Under the pieces are notes generated by a model. That model saw nothing but the letters and a program-made list of their open reading frames with translations. It did not search any database and was not told the DNA's origin. The translations under genes and the position numbers were made by a program. This document shows positions 1 to 10,281 of a stretch of DNA of 64,000 nucleotides, piece by piece. Source of the stretch: Syngnathus acus (lineage: Eukaryota > Chordata > Actinopteri > Syngnathiformes > Syngnathidae); the NCBI RefSeq assembly GCF_901709675.1, contig NW_023590223.1, positions 1-64,000 of the forward strand, in the 5' to 3' direction. Position 1 is the first letter of the stretch. Each line of letters opens with the position of its first letter.

Positions 1-168
1 AATTTTGTAGGGAGGCCGTGAAGGCAGCAGGGGAAGGGGTGTGGGGGCGGAACGAGCGATCCTGGGCGCTTGCGTGTGTTGGCTCACATGTTGAGCTCTT
101 GATTTGTGAAATAAAGAGCCGGCCTGTTACCAAACCCACGTCTTGCTTGGTACTTCGGTAACGCTACA
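1..168 (+). mobile_element. 3' end of an LTR (fragment)
   Basis: The segment holds an AATAAA polyadenylation signal followed by a short R/U5-like stretch that ends near GCTACA. The same sequence occurs on the minus strand at about 21586-21665, with the same downstream flank of the type atatNgttatata. This suggests a retroviral or Gypsy LTR end. The element starts outside the window, so its upstream part and class cannot be seen. Confidence 0.45.
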
Positions 169-944
169 ATATAGTTATATACGTAGATCTGTGGAATAAT
201 TGGAGCCGCCAACTGACAACGAGGCTGACATCAGCGCCGCACGTAGGTCCGGAATCGACAGCTGTTTATTTTTGGGGGTTTTTGACACAGGGGATGAATA
301 TTCCGGTGGATTTAATGATTTGGAGTGACACGGATGGTTTGTTAAAATTGTTGTTTATATTACATTAATTTAATATCTCTAGTCTGACGTCTGTGGCACA
401 CGTAGTCTTTCCGGCGTCAGCTTTTTTTTTTTTTGTCTTTTTTTTTTTCTCAAGTGACACGGAAGACGAAGATTCTGATGGATTTATTGATTTGGAGTGA
501 CACGGATGGTTCGATAAATTTGTTGTTTATATTATTGTCATTTCATACATAGTTTATATATTGTTATATGGGCCTGTAGAAATTTTTTAACTGTAACGCG
601 CCGCTGATGTCGGGCTTGTATACATGAAGGAGAACCAACTCGATCGATGGCTTTAATGATTTGGAGTGACACAGATAGTTTGATAAAGGTGTTATTTATG
701 TTATAGTTATTTGAATAACTGTTATTGTTACATCAGGAGGCGGCTCGGTGACGCACTGGGTAGCACGTCCGCCTCACAGTTAGGAGGGTGCGGGTTCGAT
801 TCCACCTCCGGCCCTCCCTGTGCGGAGTTTGCATGTTCTCCCCGAGCCCGCGTGGGTTTTCTCCTGGCACTCCGGTTTCCTCCCACATCCCAAAAACATG
901 CTTGGTAGGCCGATTGAAGACTCCAAATTGTCCCTAGGTGTGAG

Positions 945-1755
945 TCAAGTCAAGTCAAGTCAAGTTTATTTGTATAGCCCTAAATCACAAGCAGTCTCAA
1001 AGGGCTTCACATAGACAAAAATTGACAATTATTCTCAAAGCATCCCCTGATCTTAAGCTCCCAAAAGGGCAAGGAAAAACTCAAAACCCCTGCCCGGGGA
1101 AAATGAGAAACCTTGAGAAGGGACCACAGATGGAAGGATCCCCCTTTCAGGATCACCAGGTTGTAATGGATGCAGAGAGGGCACAAATAATACATAATAT
1201 GAAAATCAAAAGTAGATGTCCAAGTCAGAGCGAAGGGCTGCCAGAGGAGCCCTCTGCTATCCTGGCTATGGAGGTTGAGCTGCAGTTCCCCCAACCTGAA
1301 TTAGCCCACAAGAATCCAGATAGCCGCTGTCAGCTTGGGTGCCACCTAACCACCTCCCCGGCCGGGGAGGGGGGGGAGAGAAAACAAAACAAACTCCGGC
1401 CGAATCGGCCACTCCAAGTTAGTTAAAGGCCATGTCATAGAAATGTGTCTTTAAACGTGTCTTAAATGTTTCTACTGAGGTAGCAGTCCTAATATCCATT
1501 GGGAGGGCATTCCAAAGCTCTGGAGCCCGGATAGAAAATGCTCTAGACCCTGCAGACACTTTCTTGGCCCTCGGTGTCGCTAAAAGGGTAGCGTTTTGCG
1601 AACGAAGGTTACGAGACGGAGCATAAGGAACAACTAGGTCGACGAGATACGAAGGCGCTAAGCCATGCAATGATTTATAGGTTAATAGAAGAACCTTGAA
1701 GTCACATCTTAAATGGACCGGGAGCCAATGTAAGTTGGCTAATATTGCAATTTGC
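945..1755 (-). mobile_element. 5'-truncated CR1/L2-type LINE 3' end inside the SINE
   Basis: The left edge is a short tandem tail (CAAGT)n at 945-965, which is the 3' end of a minus-strand LINE. The right edge falls inside the SINE body. About 0.8 kb is present: the C-terminal coding part and the 3' UTR. Being younger than the SINE, it shows ordinary target-primed insertion with 5' truncation. Confidence 0.75.
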
Positions 1756-1763
1756 GAGTGCAA
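1419..1763 (-). pseudogene. C-terminal fragment of LINE ORF2 (reverse transcriptase tail)
   Basis: The open frame encodes the LHWLPV...FK.LLLTYK...LAPSYL...RAFS..APELWN.LP..IR pattern. This is the C-terminal domain downstream of the reverse transcriptase in fish CR1/L2-type LINEs. No catalytic RT motif or endonuclease is present because the element is 5' truncated. The first few codons lie in SINE sequence. It is a dead fragment and not a host gene. Confidence 0.75.
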
Positions 1764-2221
1764 ATGGTTGTTTGTCTCTGTGTGCCCTGCGATTGGCTGG
1801 CAACCGGTTCAGGGTGTCCCCCGCCTACTGCCCGATGACGGCTGGGATAGGCTCCAGCACGCCCGCGACCCCCGTGGGGACTAAGCGGTTCAGAAAATGG
1901 ATGGATGGATGGATGTTACATCAGGCCCGTTCTCAGCTTCTCGTTTGTGTTTATGTCACGTTAGCATACCGTATCGTTTAGCCTGTTGTTGCTCGTTCTT
2001 GTCTGTTCTTGGTGTTGGGTTTTGTCAAATAAATTTCCCCCAAAATACGACTAATACTCCGGAGCGACTTATATATGAGAGAACGCTCACGGAACACATG
2101 CGCGCGTAACTATTATGTGGATTTTAACCGTCTGTAAAGGTTTCTAAAACAGTTCTGAAATGGGGCAATCTGCTGGTCCAGTTCGCATATGCCTGCCTTC
2201 ATGTTTAGAGAGCACTACCTT

Positions 2222-2345
2222 TAGGGGGAGCATTAGAGATTAAAGGTGAGGGGGTTATGGTAGGCGGGTTAGCAGGTTAAGGGTTAATTATTAGGGTTTG
2301 GTAATTGTTGGGGTTTTAGGGTTAGCGTTAGGGCTTGAAGTTGGG
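2222..2345 (+). repeat. degenerate TTAGGG-like tract upstream of tRNA-Pro
   Basis: The stretch is rich in gttag, ttaggg and gggtt words (for example ttattagggtttgg and tagggttagcgttaggg) but has no regular period. A near copy lies at 44563-44690 before the second tRNA-Pro block. It resembles degenerate interstitial telomeric repeat. Confidence 0.5.
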
Positions 2346-2467
2346 GAATTGGGAGCCTTAGGCCAACCAGATTCCATTTATTCCATAAATCACTGACATT
2401 CAGTCTTCAGGTCCATGTCACATGGGCTTCCAATCGGAATGTAACGGTGTCAGCTGGTCTACTATGG

Positions 2468-2540
2468 GGCTCATTGGTGCAGGGGAATGATTCTCGCCTA
2501 GGGTTCTTTGATTACCCGGGTTAAACCCCCGGACGAGCTC
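2468..2540 (+). pseudogene. tRNA-Pro(AGG)-like pseudogene
   Basis: The acceptor and T-arm resemble vertebrate tRNA-Pro (GGCTC start, CCGGACGAGC near the end), and the AGG anticodon can be read. The 3' side of the anticodon stem is mutated and no longer pairs. A paralogue sits at 44789-44861. Confidence 0.6.
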
Positions 2541-2630
2541 TTCTTTGAAACACTGTTGTCTATCGTTGTGTGGACTGTTTGATAGGCCAATGTTACACAG
2601 AATGTAACATGGTCTGCGAGCTTTCTTTGA

Positions 2631-3040
2631 GGCTCGTTGGTCTAGGGCAGGGGTGTCAAACTCATATTTGTCGCGGGCCACATTGTAGTCAAAGTTTCCC
2701 TCGACGGGCCATTATGACTGTCAACCCAAATAAATAAACGCCTCATATTATATACAGTATAAGCTACAAAACAAACTGACAAATAATTGTTTTTTCAAAT
2801 CAGACTAGTGGAATCTTTTCAAATATTTCAAAAATAATTTTAAGAAGATTCTTAAAAGTTACGACAATTTGCAATTTTAGTATGACATAAATTTAATGCA
2901 CAATTTGTCGTCGCGGGCCACAGAAAATGATACGGTGGGCCATAACTGGCCCCCGGGCCTCGAGTTTGACACCGGTGGTCTAGGGGTATGAATCTTGCTT
3001 TGGGTGTGAGAGGTCCGGGGTTCAACTCCCAGATGATCCC
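2631..3040 (+). pseudogene. tRNA-Pro(TGG) gene split by a hAT MITE
   Basis: The first 17 bases (GGCTCGTTGGTCTAGGG, 2631-2647) and the remainder (from 2978) together match the uninterrupted paralogue at 44952-45023. A 330-bp element with an 8-bp target duplication sits in the D-arm, destroying the A-box and the cloverleaf. Sequence beyond the insertion still shows the TTTGGGT anticodon loop and a B-box-like stretch. Confidence 0.8.
2648..2977. mobile_element. hAT MITE inside tRNA-Pro
   Basis: Terminal inverted repeats CAGGGGTGTCAAACTC and GAGTTTGACACCGGTG bound a 330-bp non-coding element. The 8-bp target duplication GTCTAGGG lies at 2640-2647 and 2978-2985. Size, termini and 8-bp duplication fit the hAT superfamily. 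No transposase is encoded, so mobility depended on another copy. Confidence 0.88.
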
Positions 3041-3189
3041 TTTGTTAAAACATTGCTGTTGATCAACTAGCCCCATTTCATCTGAGGTGCATGTCACATG
3101 GGCTGTCAATTGAAACGAAACGAGTTGAGTTAATTTACTTTGGGTCTCTTAAATCTGTTGTTTTGATTCTCATCACTTGAATCTGCCGT

Positions 3190-3431
3190 CATGTGTCATC
3201 CATTGCACCACTCACCCTACAAGACTGTATCGACTGTAAACTTGTTTGAAAAACTGTCATTGTCCAAAGGAAGGCTGTTTAGCAACAGTGACCAGCGGAC
3301 AAATTCAACAAGGTAATTTGATTATACCATAATCCGGATTTGAATCGAACACAACCATTAGCCACTACACGATCATGGCCTGTATGCAGTAGCGTTAAAA
3401 AGTAGTGCGTATTGGCCATGATCGTATAGTG
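3190..3431. pseudogene. tRNA-Arg/tRNA-His repeat-unit remnants
   Basis: The minus strand at about 3325-3380 resembles tRNA-His: the 5' end GCCATGATCGTGTAG is clear and the 3' end lies near ATTATGG, but the anticodon arm is missing. A plus-strand 5' tRNA-His piece GGCCATGATCGTATAGTG ends at 3431, exactly where a hAT element begins. Near 3200-3222 lies a tRNA-Arg 5' piece in reverse. The spacer matches the unit at 30100-30360. Confidence 0.55.
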
Positions 3432-3724
3432 CAGTGGTTCCCAAACTTTTGCAGGGTGGCGCCCCCTTTGGCTCCCCAGTGAGTTCCTAGCGCCCCCCCC
3501 AACCCCCCCCCCCCCAAAGCACATATGGAAACAAACCTCTTTCTTGATATTTGGTTTGCTGCAATTTGAAAAGAGAAAGGTTAAACACAAATGTGTATTT
3601 CACAAATAAAACCCAATTTAGTATTTAGTAAACCAATTTATTTTTTAGCAGTTTTAACTGTTTCAGCAACATAGAATCGTAAATAAACATTCCACCAGTA
3701 ACCTTCATTCTCTCACACGTAATA

Positions 3725-3934
3725 TTAATGGGATGGATGTGCTTGGTGCAGGGACATAAGCTTCTCAACATCAGGCTGGAACTCACTAAGAAGAAGTCGT
3801 AGATCCCCGCGGTCAGTAATTTTCAGTCGGTTTCTTTGCTTGGAAAGAAGCAAGGTGACTGCACTGAAGCCCCGTTCTACTAAATATGATGTTGGGAAGG
3901 CAATGAAGTACATCTTGACCTTGTTCCACAGCAC
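3725..3934 (-). pseudogene. hAT transposase C-terminal (dimerisation) fragment
   Basis: The open frame contains FPTSYLVERGFSAV followed by SKQRNRL and a run of acidic and basic residues. This is the hAT C-terminal dimerisation region shared with ZBED-type proteins. About 70 residues remain of a protein usually 500-700 long; the catalytic core is gone. Confidence 0.7.
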
Positions 3935-3956
3935 TTGATAGCAGTCAGAGATTTTT

Positions 3957-4031
3957 TATAAATAAATAATACATTTATATAAATAAATAAATAATACATT
4001 TATATAAATAAATAAATAATACATTTATAAT
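3957..4031. repeat. AT-rich tandem repeat
   Basis: About three copies of a roughly 30-bp unit built from aaataaataatacatttat stand in tandem inside the hAT element. The sequence carries no coding potential. Confidence 0.7.
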
Positions 4032-4319
4032 ATCATTACCATTACGTTGAATTAGTGGGAGCACTGAGTTTGTTTCTCAGAAACGAGCCGGTCCCATCTA
4101 GACGTAATCGGAGACAATGACACCCGAAGTGATTTAAGGTTTGTCTTTTATTGCAGGATGCTTGGTCTCCATGTGTTGAAGTAGTTTTGAATGCTTCACT
4201 GCCTGGTTAGTTAGCCTGTCGCCACATATTAGCTTTGCGGGCTCGACTGGGGAAACATGTCACGTGACCGGGACGAGTGTCTTGACCTGAATTAATTGAT
4301 CGTCGATAAAAAAAAAAAT

Positions 4320-4398
4320 TCTGTGCGGCTTGGCGGCCCGGTACCAAGTGACCCACGGACCGGTACCGGTCCGCGGCCCGGTGGTTGGGGACCACTGC
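4320..4398. mobile_element. hAT-type terminal segment nested in the hAT element
   Basis: GCGGCCCGGTGGTTGGGG followed by ACCACTG is a typical right end of another fish hAT family. A related end lies at 44075-44140. The matching left end was not found, so this is a fragment. Confidence 0.5.
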
Positions 4399-4715
4399 CC
4401 TAACCAGCTCAACACAACACAACACAATACAACACGGCGCGTTCTGGCGAGTCCCCAATTTCATGTTGACTTGAACTCAAGATGATGTTGACCGCCAGAA
4501 TGCGGTTTTTATTATAAGATAAAATTCTGAACATTACAAGCTTGAAATTACAAACCTGAGCTTTTGCTTTTGTAGTCTATGCTGTCGGATCTGACTGGGC
4601 CAGAGCGGCGTGTTGTGTACAAATTGACTGCCGCCCCCCTACCGCCCCCCTACCGCCCCTTTCTTCCTCACCGCCCCCCCAGATCTTTCCACCGCCCACT
4701 TTGGGAACCACTGAG

Positions 4716-4826
4716 TTAGATGAAGTGGCTGGGGAGAGGGAAGTCTGGGAGTCCCTCCTGAAGCTGCTGCCCCCGCGACCCGACCCCGGATAAGCGGAAG
4801 AAGATAGATGGATGGATGGATGGACT
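4716..4826 (+). mobile_element. SINE 3' end with (GGAT)n tail
   Basis: The sequence runs through a gctgctgcccccgcgacccg body and ends in four GGAT repeats, as in a second fish SINE type. No tRNA-like head is present, so the copy is 5' truncated. Confidence 0.5.
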
Positions 4827-4857
4827 TCTTGACAGATTAAGTGTATATATAACTACC

Positions 4858-5350
4858 GTATTTTTCGAACTAAAAGTCGCTCCGGAATATACGGCGCATT
4901 AGCCATAAAATGCACAATAAAGTGAGAAAAAATATATATATGTCACTCCGGAGTATAAGTCGCATTTTGGGGAAATTTATCCGAAAAATCCAACACCAAG
5001 AACAGACATGAACGAGCAACAACAGGCTAAACGATAGGTATACTAATGTGACATAAACACAAATGAAGAGCTGAGGACGGGCCTGATGTAACATTCAGAG
5101 TTATTCAAAAAACTATTACATAAATAACACGTTTATCAAACTATCTGTGTCACTCCAATTCATTAAGTCCATCGATTGTCCTTTATGGAAACGATGCCAC
5201 GTATGTGCCGCGCCGCTGACGTCTAAATATTCAAAATATTCCACAGACCCATAAAACGATATATAAAGTATATATGTGTGTCTGACTTCATAAGTGTGTC
5301 TGACTTCATAAGGTGTGTCTGACTTCATAAGTGTGTCTGACTTCATAACA
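4858..5350 (-). mobile_element. pogo-like element fragment
   Basis: The left edge TACCGTATTTTTCG looks like a TA target followed by a terminal repeat. The next 240 bp are the reverse complement of the 3' part seen at 1926-2078 and 640-740. The acidic-tail unit is present near 5140-5165 in reverse. The copy stops in a short tandem repeat. Confidence 0.55.
5274..5349. repeat. 18-bp tandem repeat, four copies
   Basis: The unit gtgtgtctgacttcataa repeats four times head to tail with one extra base in the third. Copies are directly adjacent without spacers, so this is a minisatellite and not a CRISPR array. Confidence 0.85.
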
Positions 5351-5429
5351 CCAAGTCGGGTTGTTGTGATGCGTCTAGTGTGTTGGTGGAGTGCCCAGTG
5401 CATGTCACTTCTCATTGTCAACCCTCACC

Positions 5430-6620
5430 GCTGGCTAGCAGTATGCGAACGGGAGAGCCGAGTGCGTAAGTCTCTCCCTGCCAGTACATAGCCTCTCTAA
5501 CAGCAAGCCCTATGTAGTGCCTCCACGCGGCGACACATGGTAACCGGGTGGGTACAACACGGACCCAGGCTAAACTACAAGGGACTCAGAGGAGGTTTGG
5601 CCCCTAGACGTGCGGCACGCAGGCCCACCGGTGTGTGGACACGCCCTGGTGCCCACGAACCAGCCCCCAACTATGGGTTAAATAGTACCACTGCCCAGTG
5701 GGCTCCTCGGGAGAGGAATGGGCTAAGGGAGTCAACCCCTACAGAAAATCAATTTCCCCTTGGGTTGGTGTCAGGAAGGGCATCCGGCTGTAAAATGTTT
5801 TGCTCCAAAAATTCTCAGTATGGCTAGACAAACCTTGAGCCTTAAGTACTCCGTGGGCATTTTCATCAGCCTACGACAAAAAGAATGATGGAAAAGGAGG
5901 CCAAACCGCAGGTAGATTATACGACGGCCCTCAGCCCGATGGACTGCGGGGAGGCCTGAACCGGAACAGAGAGGGGCAGGAGGCACGTGTTAGGGTGGCT
6001 ACATGGAACATCGGCAGCATGTCACACCGATCGGGGGAGGTGGTTGAGGCTCTACACAGAAGAAGCGTGGATGTCTGCTGTGTCCAGGAGTCGAGATGGA
6101 AGGGTGGAAGTGCAAGGATGCTGGATGCAATCGGCAGAAGGTAGTTCTTCTGGCAAGGCTGCAACGAAGGGACTGGTGGTGTTGGAGTACTTATTGCTGA
6201 AAAGTGGATAGATCAAGTGCTAAGCATTAGCAGGGTAAATGAGCGGATCATCGTTGTGAAGTTGATCGTTGGGAAGCGACTGACAAACGTAATTTCAATC
6301 TATGACCCTCAAGTTGGCAGAAGTCAGGACGAGAAGCATGCGTTCTGGGACAAGGCCATCATGGTGCTGTCAGGGATCCCCCAGAATGAGGTTATAATTC
6401 TGGGAGGTGATCTGAATGGACACGTGGGGAGGGAGTCAGATGGCTTTGAGGAGGTACATGGGGGACAGGGGTACAGCATGCGGAACGCAGAGGGAGAGAG
6501 GATCCTGGAGTTCGGCGACGCACTGGAGCTGGTGCTGTGCAACACGCTTTTCAAGAAGGACAAAGCCAAATTAGTAACATACAGTTCGGGTGGCTGCAAG
6601 AGCACAATAGATTATATCAT
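5430..6620 (+). mobile_element. RTE-like LINE, 5' portion (5' UTR and endonuclease)
   Basis: About 560 bp of non-coding 5' sequence precede an endonuclease frame beginning near 5988. The LINE is cut at 6620 by a BEL/Pao element whose target duplication ATCAT lies at 6616-6620 and 17537-17541; it resumes at 17542. The exact 5' end is uncertain. It is the outermost layer of the nested stack. Confidence 0.8.
5988..6620 (+). pseudogene. RTE-like LINE apurinic endonuclease domain, frameshifted
   Basis: The first frame contains VATWNIGSMSHRSGEVVE and then CCVQESRWKG, the N and E blocks of AP-type endonucleases that nick DNA for target-primed reverse transcription. A stop and frameshift lie near 6140-6190. 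The next frame (from about 6190) continues with ISIYDPQVG, ILGGDLNGHVG and TYSSGGCKSTIDYIIV, the Y, D and later blocks. The SDH block falls beyond the BEL insertion point. The product cannot be made as one protein. Confidence 0.8.
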
Positions 6621-6771
6621 TGTAAGGATGTGGATTAGTGGTTAGGGATGGAGCACTATGGACGAGTCCGGTCAGAGAATCTTGCATCAACTTTATTCTC
6701 AACAGCAGTGAGTATATAGGTTTCCAGGAGTGTATGTTAGTGGGTTTGAGTGTGTACTTGTGTGTGTGTGT

Positions 6772-6815
<44 letters not shown>

Positions 6816-7475
6816 TCTATACAGAAGGAAAACAAAGAGAAATAATGTAATCAGATTATGACAGTCAGATTACATCATCTAATAAACATATGCATAAACA
6901 GCCATGTAGGGCATCTCAACCACAACAGCACAATGCAAGCAACAACAACTGATATACAGGGCAACAAACTTTACCACTGCTACCACCCTTAATGTACATT
7001 CAATAAGTGCGTTGCTGCCGCTTTAAGACGTGCACTGCTGGCCGACGGCACTCGGTGTCGGTAATAACAACGTATAGTACACAACTGAACTAAACACAGT
7101 AATACATTTCTAACGCTATAGGCACACGTTTGACAAACATATGACGATAGTACGCAGACAACATGGCGGCACCCCGTGCGAAGCCACTAACCACGCACTT
7201 ATCCCATACAAGTTATATCCGCTCGTACCAGCAACAGGAAGTAAACAAAGATATGTTCGCTCCCCCAAGTGTACAGGCCAGCCTGCATAACTCACCTGGG
7301 GTTTCATAAACGCACACAAATGTCACGGGAAAAAGGGGTTTCGTAAATCCGTTTTCCTCCCTAAGCGCGAGACCAACAAAGGAGCGCGCAGCGTTCTCAT
7401 AAGCGTCCCGCTTTCTGAGGAGGCATTCAAGTGCACCTCGGAAAAGTCGGTGTCGGATCAATAGACTTTCGGACA
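6621..7475 (-). repeat. BEL/Pao 3' LTR
   Basis: This is the left copy, downstream in the element's minus-strand sense. It holds a (TG)n tract at 6760-6814 and otherwise matches 16701-17536. The 5-bp duplicated target ATCAT precedes it at 6616-6620. Confidence 0.92.
6760..6814. repeat. (TG)n microsatellite in LTR
   Basis: The tract is mostly TG with one TA interruption. Its partner in the other LTR at 16837-16878 is shorter, so the two have changed length since insertion. Confidence 0.9.
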
Positions 7476-7523
7476 AAGCCGCCCCCAACTGTCCACGTGG
7501 CAGTTGAATGAATGGGAGAAAGT

Positions 7524-8869
7524 CTATTTGGTTGTCCCTTCTTCGTCCTTGTCGTCAACAGCTGGAAGAAGAATGAGTCTGGCGACAGGACGAACATAGA
7601 TGCGGTCTTTTACCTGAACCGTGGCAGTCCGAATGCGTCCATCTGCTCCTGAATGCGTCAGGGTAATCCGGCCTACGGGCCATGATGCGCGGGGGAGTTG
7701 AGGATCCACGATTAGGACAACGTCGCCTATGGAGAGTGCCTTACCATCTTTCCTCCACTTACTACGCTCTTGGAGCCCTGGAAGGTAGTGACTGATGAAG
7801 GATGCCCAGAAACGATCGGCGATGAATTGACTGTGCCTCCATCGTCTCCTTCCTAGGTCACTGGGGTCATAGACAGCTTGAGGAAGGGATGAATCGTGAC
7901 GACCCATAAGGAGGAGGTTAGGTGTGACTGGGTCAGGATCCGAGGCATCTGATGACAAATAGCCGAGTGGTTTTGCATTTAATATCCCTTCAACTTCCAC
8001 TAGAGTTGTCATAAGGACAGATTCAGGAACAGTCTGGTCTCTAAGGACAACACGGAGCGCAGACTTGATTGATCTCACTTCCCTCTCCCATGTGCCACCA
8101 AAGTGCGGCGCACTAGGAGGATTGAATCGGAAGGATATTTGCTGTTCAGCAAGTTGGTCTTTCAACTCAGGTGCCATGGCAACGACGGCTTCACGCAACT
8201 CCCCCTCACCACCGACAAAGTTGGTGCCATTGTCCATGAGAAGCTCAAATGGTCTCCCACGTCGAGAAATGAATCTTCTCAAAGACAACAGGAAAGCGTC
8301 CGTGTCCAGGCTCTCCAACAGATCCAGGTGTACCGAGCGAGTTGTCATGCACTTATACACTATACCCCACCTTTTCTCAGTGCGGCGACCGATCCTCACT
8401 TGAAAAGGTCCAAAGCAGTCAACTCCTGTTGAATAGAATGGTGGCTTATAGAGTCGTAGTCGAGCTGGTGGGTAATCAGCCATCTTCGGTACATCCGGTT
8501 TTGCTCTCCATCGTCGACACTCCAGGCATGTATATTGATGCTTTCTAATGGCCTCTCGACCACAAATTATCCAGAACCGGCGTCTGAGCTCAGCAAGCAC
8601 GCGTTCTGGTCCCGGGTGTAGTAGAGAATCATCAGCATTCTTAATGATGAGCTTAGTCACATGATGACTTGGGTCCATGATAACTGGGTGGATGGTATCC
8701 AGGTCTAGTCCTTCAGCATACCTCAATCTACCACCGACTCTCAGCAGCTCTGTGGTTTTGTCGTATTCTGGTGACAGGGATATAAGACGACTGTTTAACG
8801 GAAGCGCACGTCCAACTTTGAGGGCTCTCAATTCATCAGCAAAGCAGTCTTCTTGGGCCTTTTGAAGCA
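7524..8869 (-). CDS. BEL/Pao integrase and C-terminal DUF5641-type domain
   Basis: Integrase inserts the reverse-transcribed DNA into the genome. Counting from the first in-frame Met at 8921 (465 residues), residues 1-17 are out-of-context L2 LINE sequence. A zinc-binding H-H-C-C region spans about 85-135 (CLEC at its end). The DDE core has D168 (TGVDCFGPF), D230 (LLMDNGTNF) and E279 (GGTWER). The segment near 360-455 (WRHSQFIADRFW to VARLILL) is the conserved C-terminal domain of BEL elements. The frame is open to its stop. It is separated from the upstream pol by the LINE at 8874, so it is a severed C-terminal part of the polyprotein. Confidence 0.9.
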
Positions 8870-8877
8870 TATCCAAG

Positions 8878-10281
8878 ATGGCGGCGCCCCAGTTGGCCGC
8901 GGCCGCTACGGGTCTCAGCAATCGACGAGTATTTTCACAAAATATGTCGCCTAGGACACTACAAACAACACAAAGTTTAGTTTATCCATCCAGTAGATTA
9001 GTGTATGATCGCCAGCGCCTGCTGGAGGTACGGTCATCAAGTGTTTTCGGACTCGTAGCCACAACTACCCTAGTCTGTTTGCGTAGCCTTGGAGTGCTTA
9101 GGGCGCTAGCCCCAGAAGCTCACGACGCAGCGGGCTCGCCGGGCAGCACACGCCGGAGGAGGAGTAAGCGTAGGCGGTGTGACCGGCGGCGAAAGCGCGG
9201 CTGTCGAGGTGGGCTAACGGCTAAGCTTAGAGCTAACCCCTACAAACCGCCGCTTCCATCCATCTTCCTCTCCAACGTCCGCTCACTGGATAATAAAATG
9301 GACCATCTAAAACTGGAACTCTCTTCAAAGAGGGAAGTTAGAAACTGCTGCGCTCTCATCCTGATGGAGACATGGCTGAACTCATCAATGCCGGACAACG
9401 CCGTTAGCCTGGAGGGGCTCGCTACATTCCGCGCCGACAGAAACAGCGAGCTAAGCGGTAAATCCCGAGGAGGCGGGCTGTGTGTCTACATCAACAACAA
9501 CTGGTGCAAAAATGCTAGATCTGTCGCTAGCTTCTGCTCTTCGGACATCGAGCTTTTGACTGTTAACTGCAGACCCTTCTACCTGCCCAGAGAGTTTACT
9601 GTTGTTAGCATCACGGCTGTGTACGTGCCTCCTAGCGCTAACACTAAAGAGGCCATGAGGGTTCTCTATCGGACAATCAGTGAGCTGCAATCCACGCACA
9701 CAGAGGGGGTTTTCATCATTGCTGGGGACTTCAACCAGGCTAGCATGAAGACTATTCTCCCTCATTTTTACCAACACGTGGATTTTCCAACTCGGGGAGA
9801 GAACACTCTGGACTTGGTTTACACCAATATAAAGGATGCATTCAGAGCAGCCCCCCGCCCCCACCTCGGCTCTTCAGACCACCTATCTGTTATGCTAATC
9901 CCTGCATACAGGCCCCTGCTGATCAGAGCAAAACCCACAGTGAAGCAGGTGAGGGTGTGGTCTGAGGGGGCCATGGAGGCACTCCAGGACTGCTTTGAGT
10001 GCTCTGACTGGGACATGTTCAAATCAGCAGCAACATATGACAATCAGATCGACATTGATGAGTACGCCATGACTGTGTCAGCCTACATCAACAAATGCTC
10101 CGAGGACGTCAGCACCACTAAGAACATCATCACCCGAGCCAACCAACGACCCTGGATGACTGAGGAGGTACGTCATACGCTACGAGCACGGAACTCAGCC
10201 TTCAAGTCTGGCGACAAGGAGGCACTGAGGACAGCCACGACGCCAATAACACCAGGAGTATGTGACAAGGCATACGGGTGA
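8878..10281 (+). pseudogene. L2 LINE endonuclease part of the ORF
   Basis: The ATG at 8878 lies inside the 5' AAGATGGCGGC motif. A basic N-terminus (RRRRSKRRR near residue 95) precedes the AP endonuclease: FLSNVRSLDNKMD, METWLN, GGGLCVYINNNW, AVYVPPS, IIAGDFNQ, LDLVYTN and GSSDHLSV. Codons after about 10235 are out of frame because of the 70-bp deletion, and the frame ends at 10281. In life the ORF would continue into the reverse transcriptase. There is no separate ORF1, as is common for this LINE group. Confidence 0.88.

Larger units (their letters stand above)
738..1914 (+). mobile_element. tRNA-derived SINE, interrupted by a LINE
   Basis: The head at 738-810 is tRNA-like, with A-box-type and B-box-type (GGTTCGATTCC) promoter elements. 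The body is the one common in fish, and the 3' end is a (GGAT)n tail. An 11-bp target duplication GTTACATCAGG flanks it at 727-737 and 1915-1925. The body breaks off near 945 and resumes near 1755, because a minus-strand LINE fragment sits between. RNA polymerase III would drive transcription if the copy were active. A truncated minus-strand copy of the same family is at 55846-55919. Confidence 0.8.
169..2078 (+). mobile_element. pogo-like DNA transposon 3' part, split by a SINE
   Basis: Three units near 312, 478 and 648 repeat a sequence ending in tttggagtgacac. In one frame these read as the acidic tail of a pogo-type transposase (Asp/Phe/Gly-rich, then a stop). After the SINE at 738-1914 the 3' UTR resumes at 1926 and reaches the CTCCGGAGCGACTTATA-type subterminal motif near 2060. 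The outer terminal repeat is missing, so the copy is truncated. Related pieces lie at 4858-5350, 21430-21590, 22009-22075 and 22290-22381. Assignment to pogo rests on the terminal motif and acidic tail; no complete transposase is present. Confidence 0.5.
3432..4713 (-). mobile_element. hAT transposon (decayed)
   Basis: The ends are CAGTGGTTCCCAAAC on the left and its inverse TTGGGAACCACTG on the right. A transposase C-terminal remnant lies inside on the minus strand. The left end abuts a tRNA-His fragment (tatagtg), and after the right end comes gttag, the next bases of tRNA-His, so the target may have been that gene. A clean 8-bp duplication is not visible. An AT-rich repeat and another element end are nested inside. 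Confidence 0.65.

Noticed and set aside
3432-4713. Clean hAT insertion in tRNA-His with 8-bp duplication
   Set aside because: The flanks gtatagtg and agttagat do not match as an 8-bp duplication, so only adjacency is claimed.
5274-5349. CRISPR-like repeats
   Set aside because: The 18-bp units are directly adjacent with no spacers, and the genome is eukaryotic.
7116-7488. Two open frames of 67 and 91 codons shared with 17177-17537
   Set aside because: They lie entirely in the two BEL/Pao LTRs, so the duplication is explained by LTR identity, and no protein motif is seen.
9451-9864. Antisense open frames over the LINE coding regions (also 32794-33793, 34288-34701, 59656-60003)
   Set aside because: They mirror conserved sense codons of endonuclease and RT, and recur in every copy because the sense strand is conserved.
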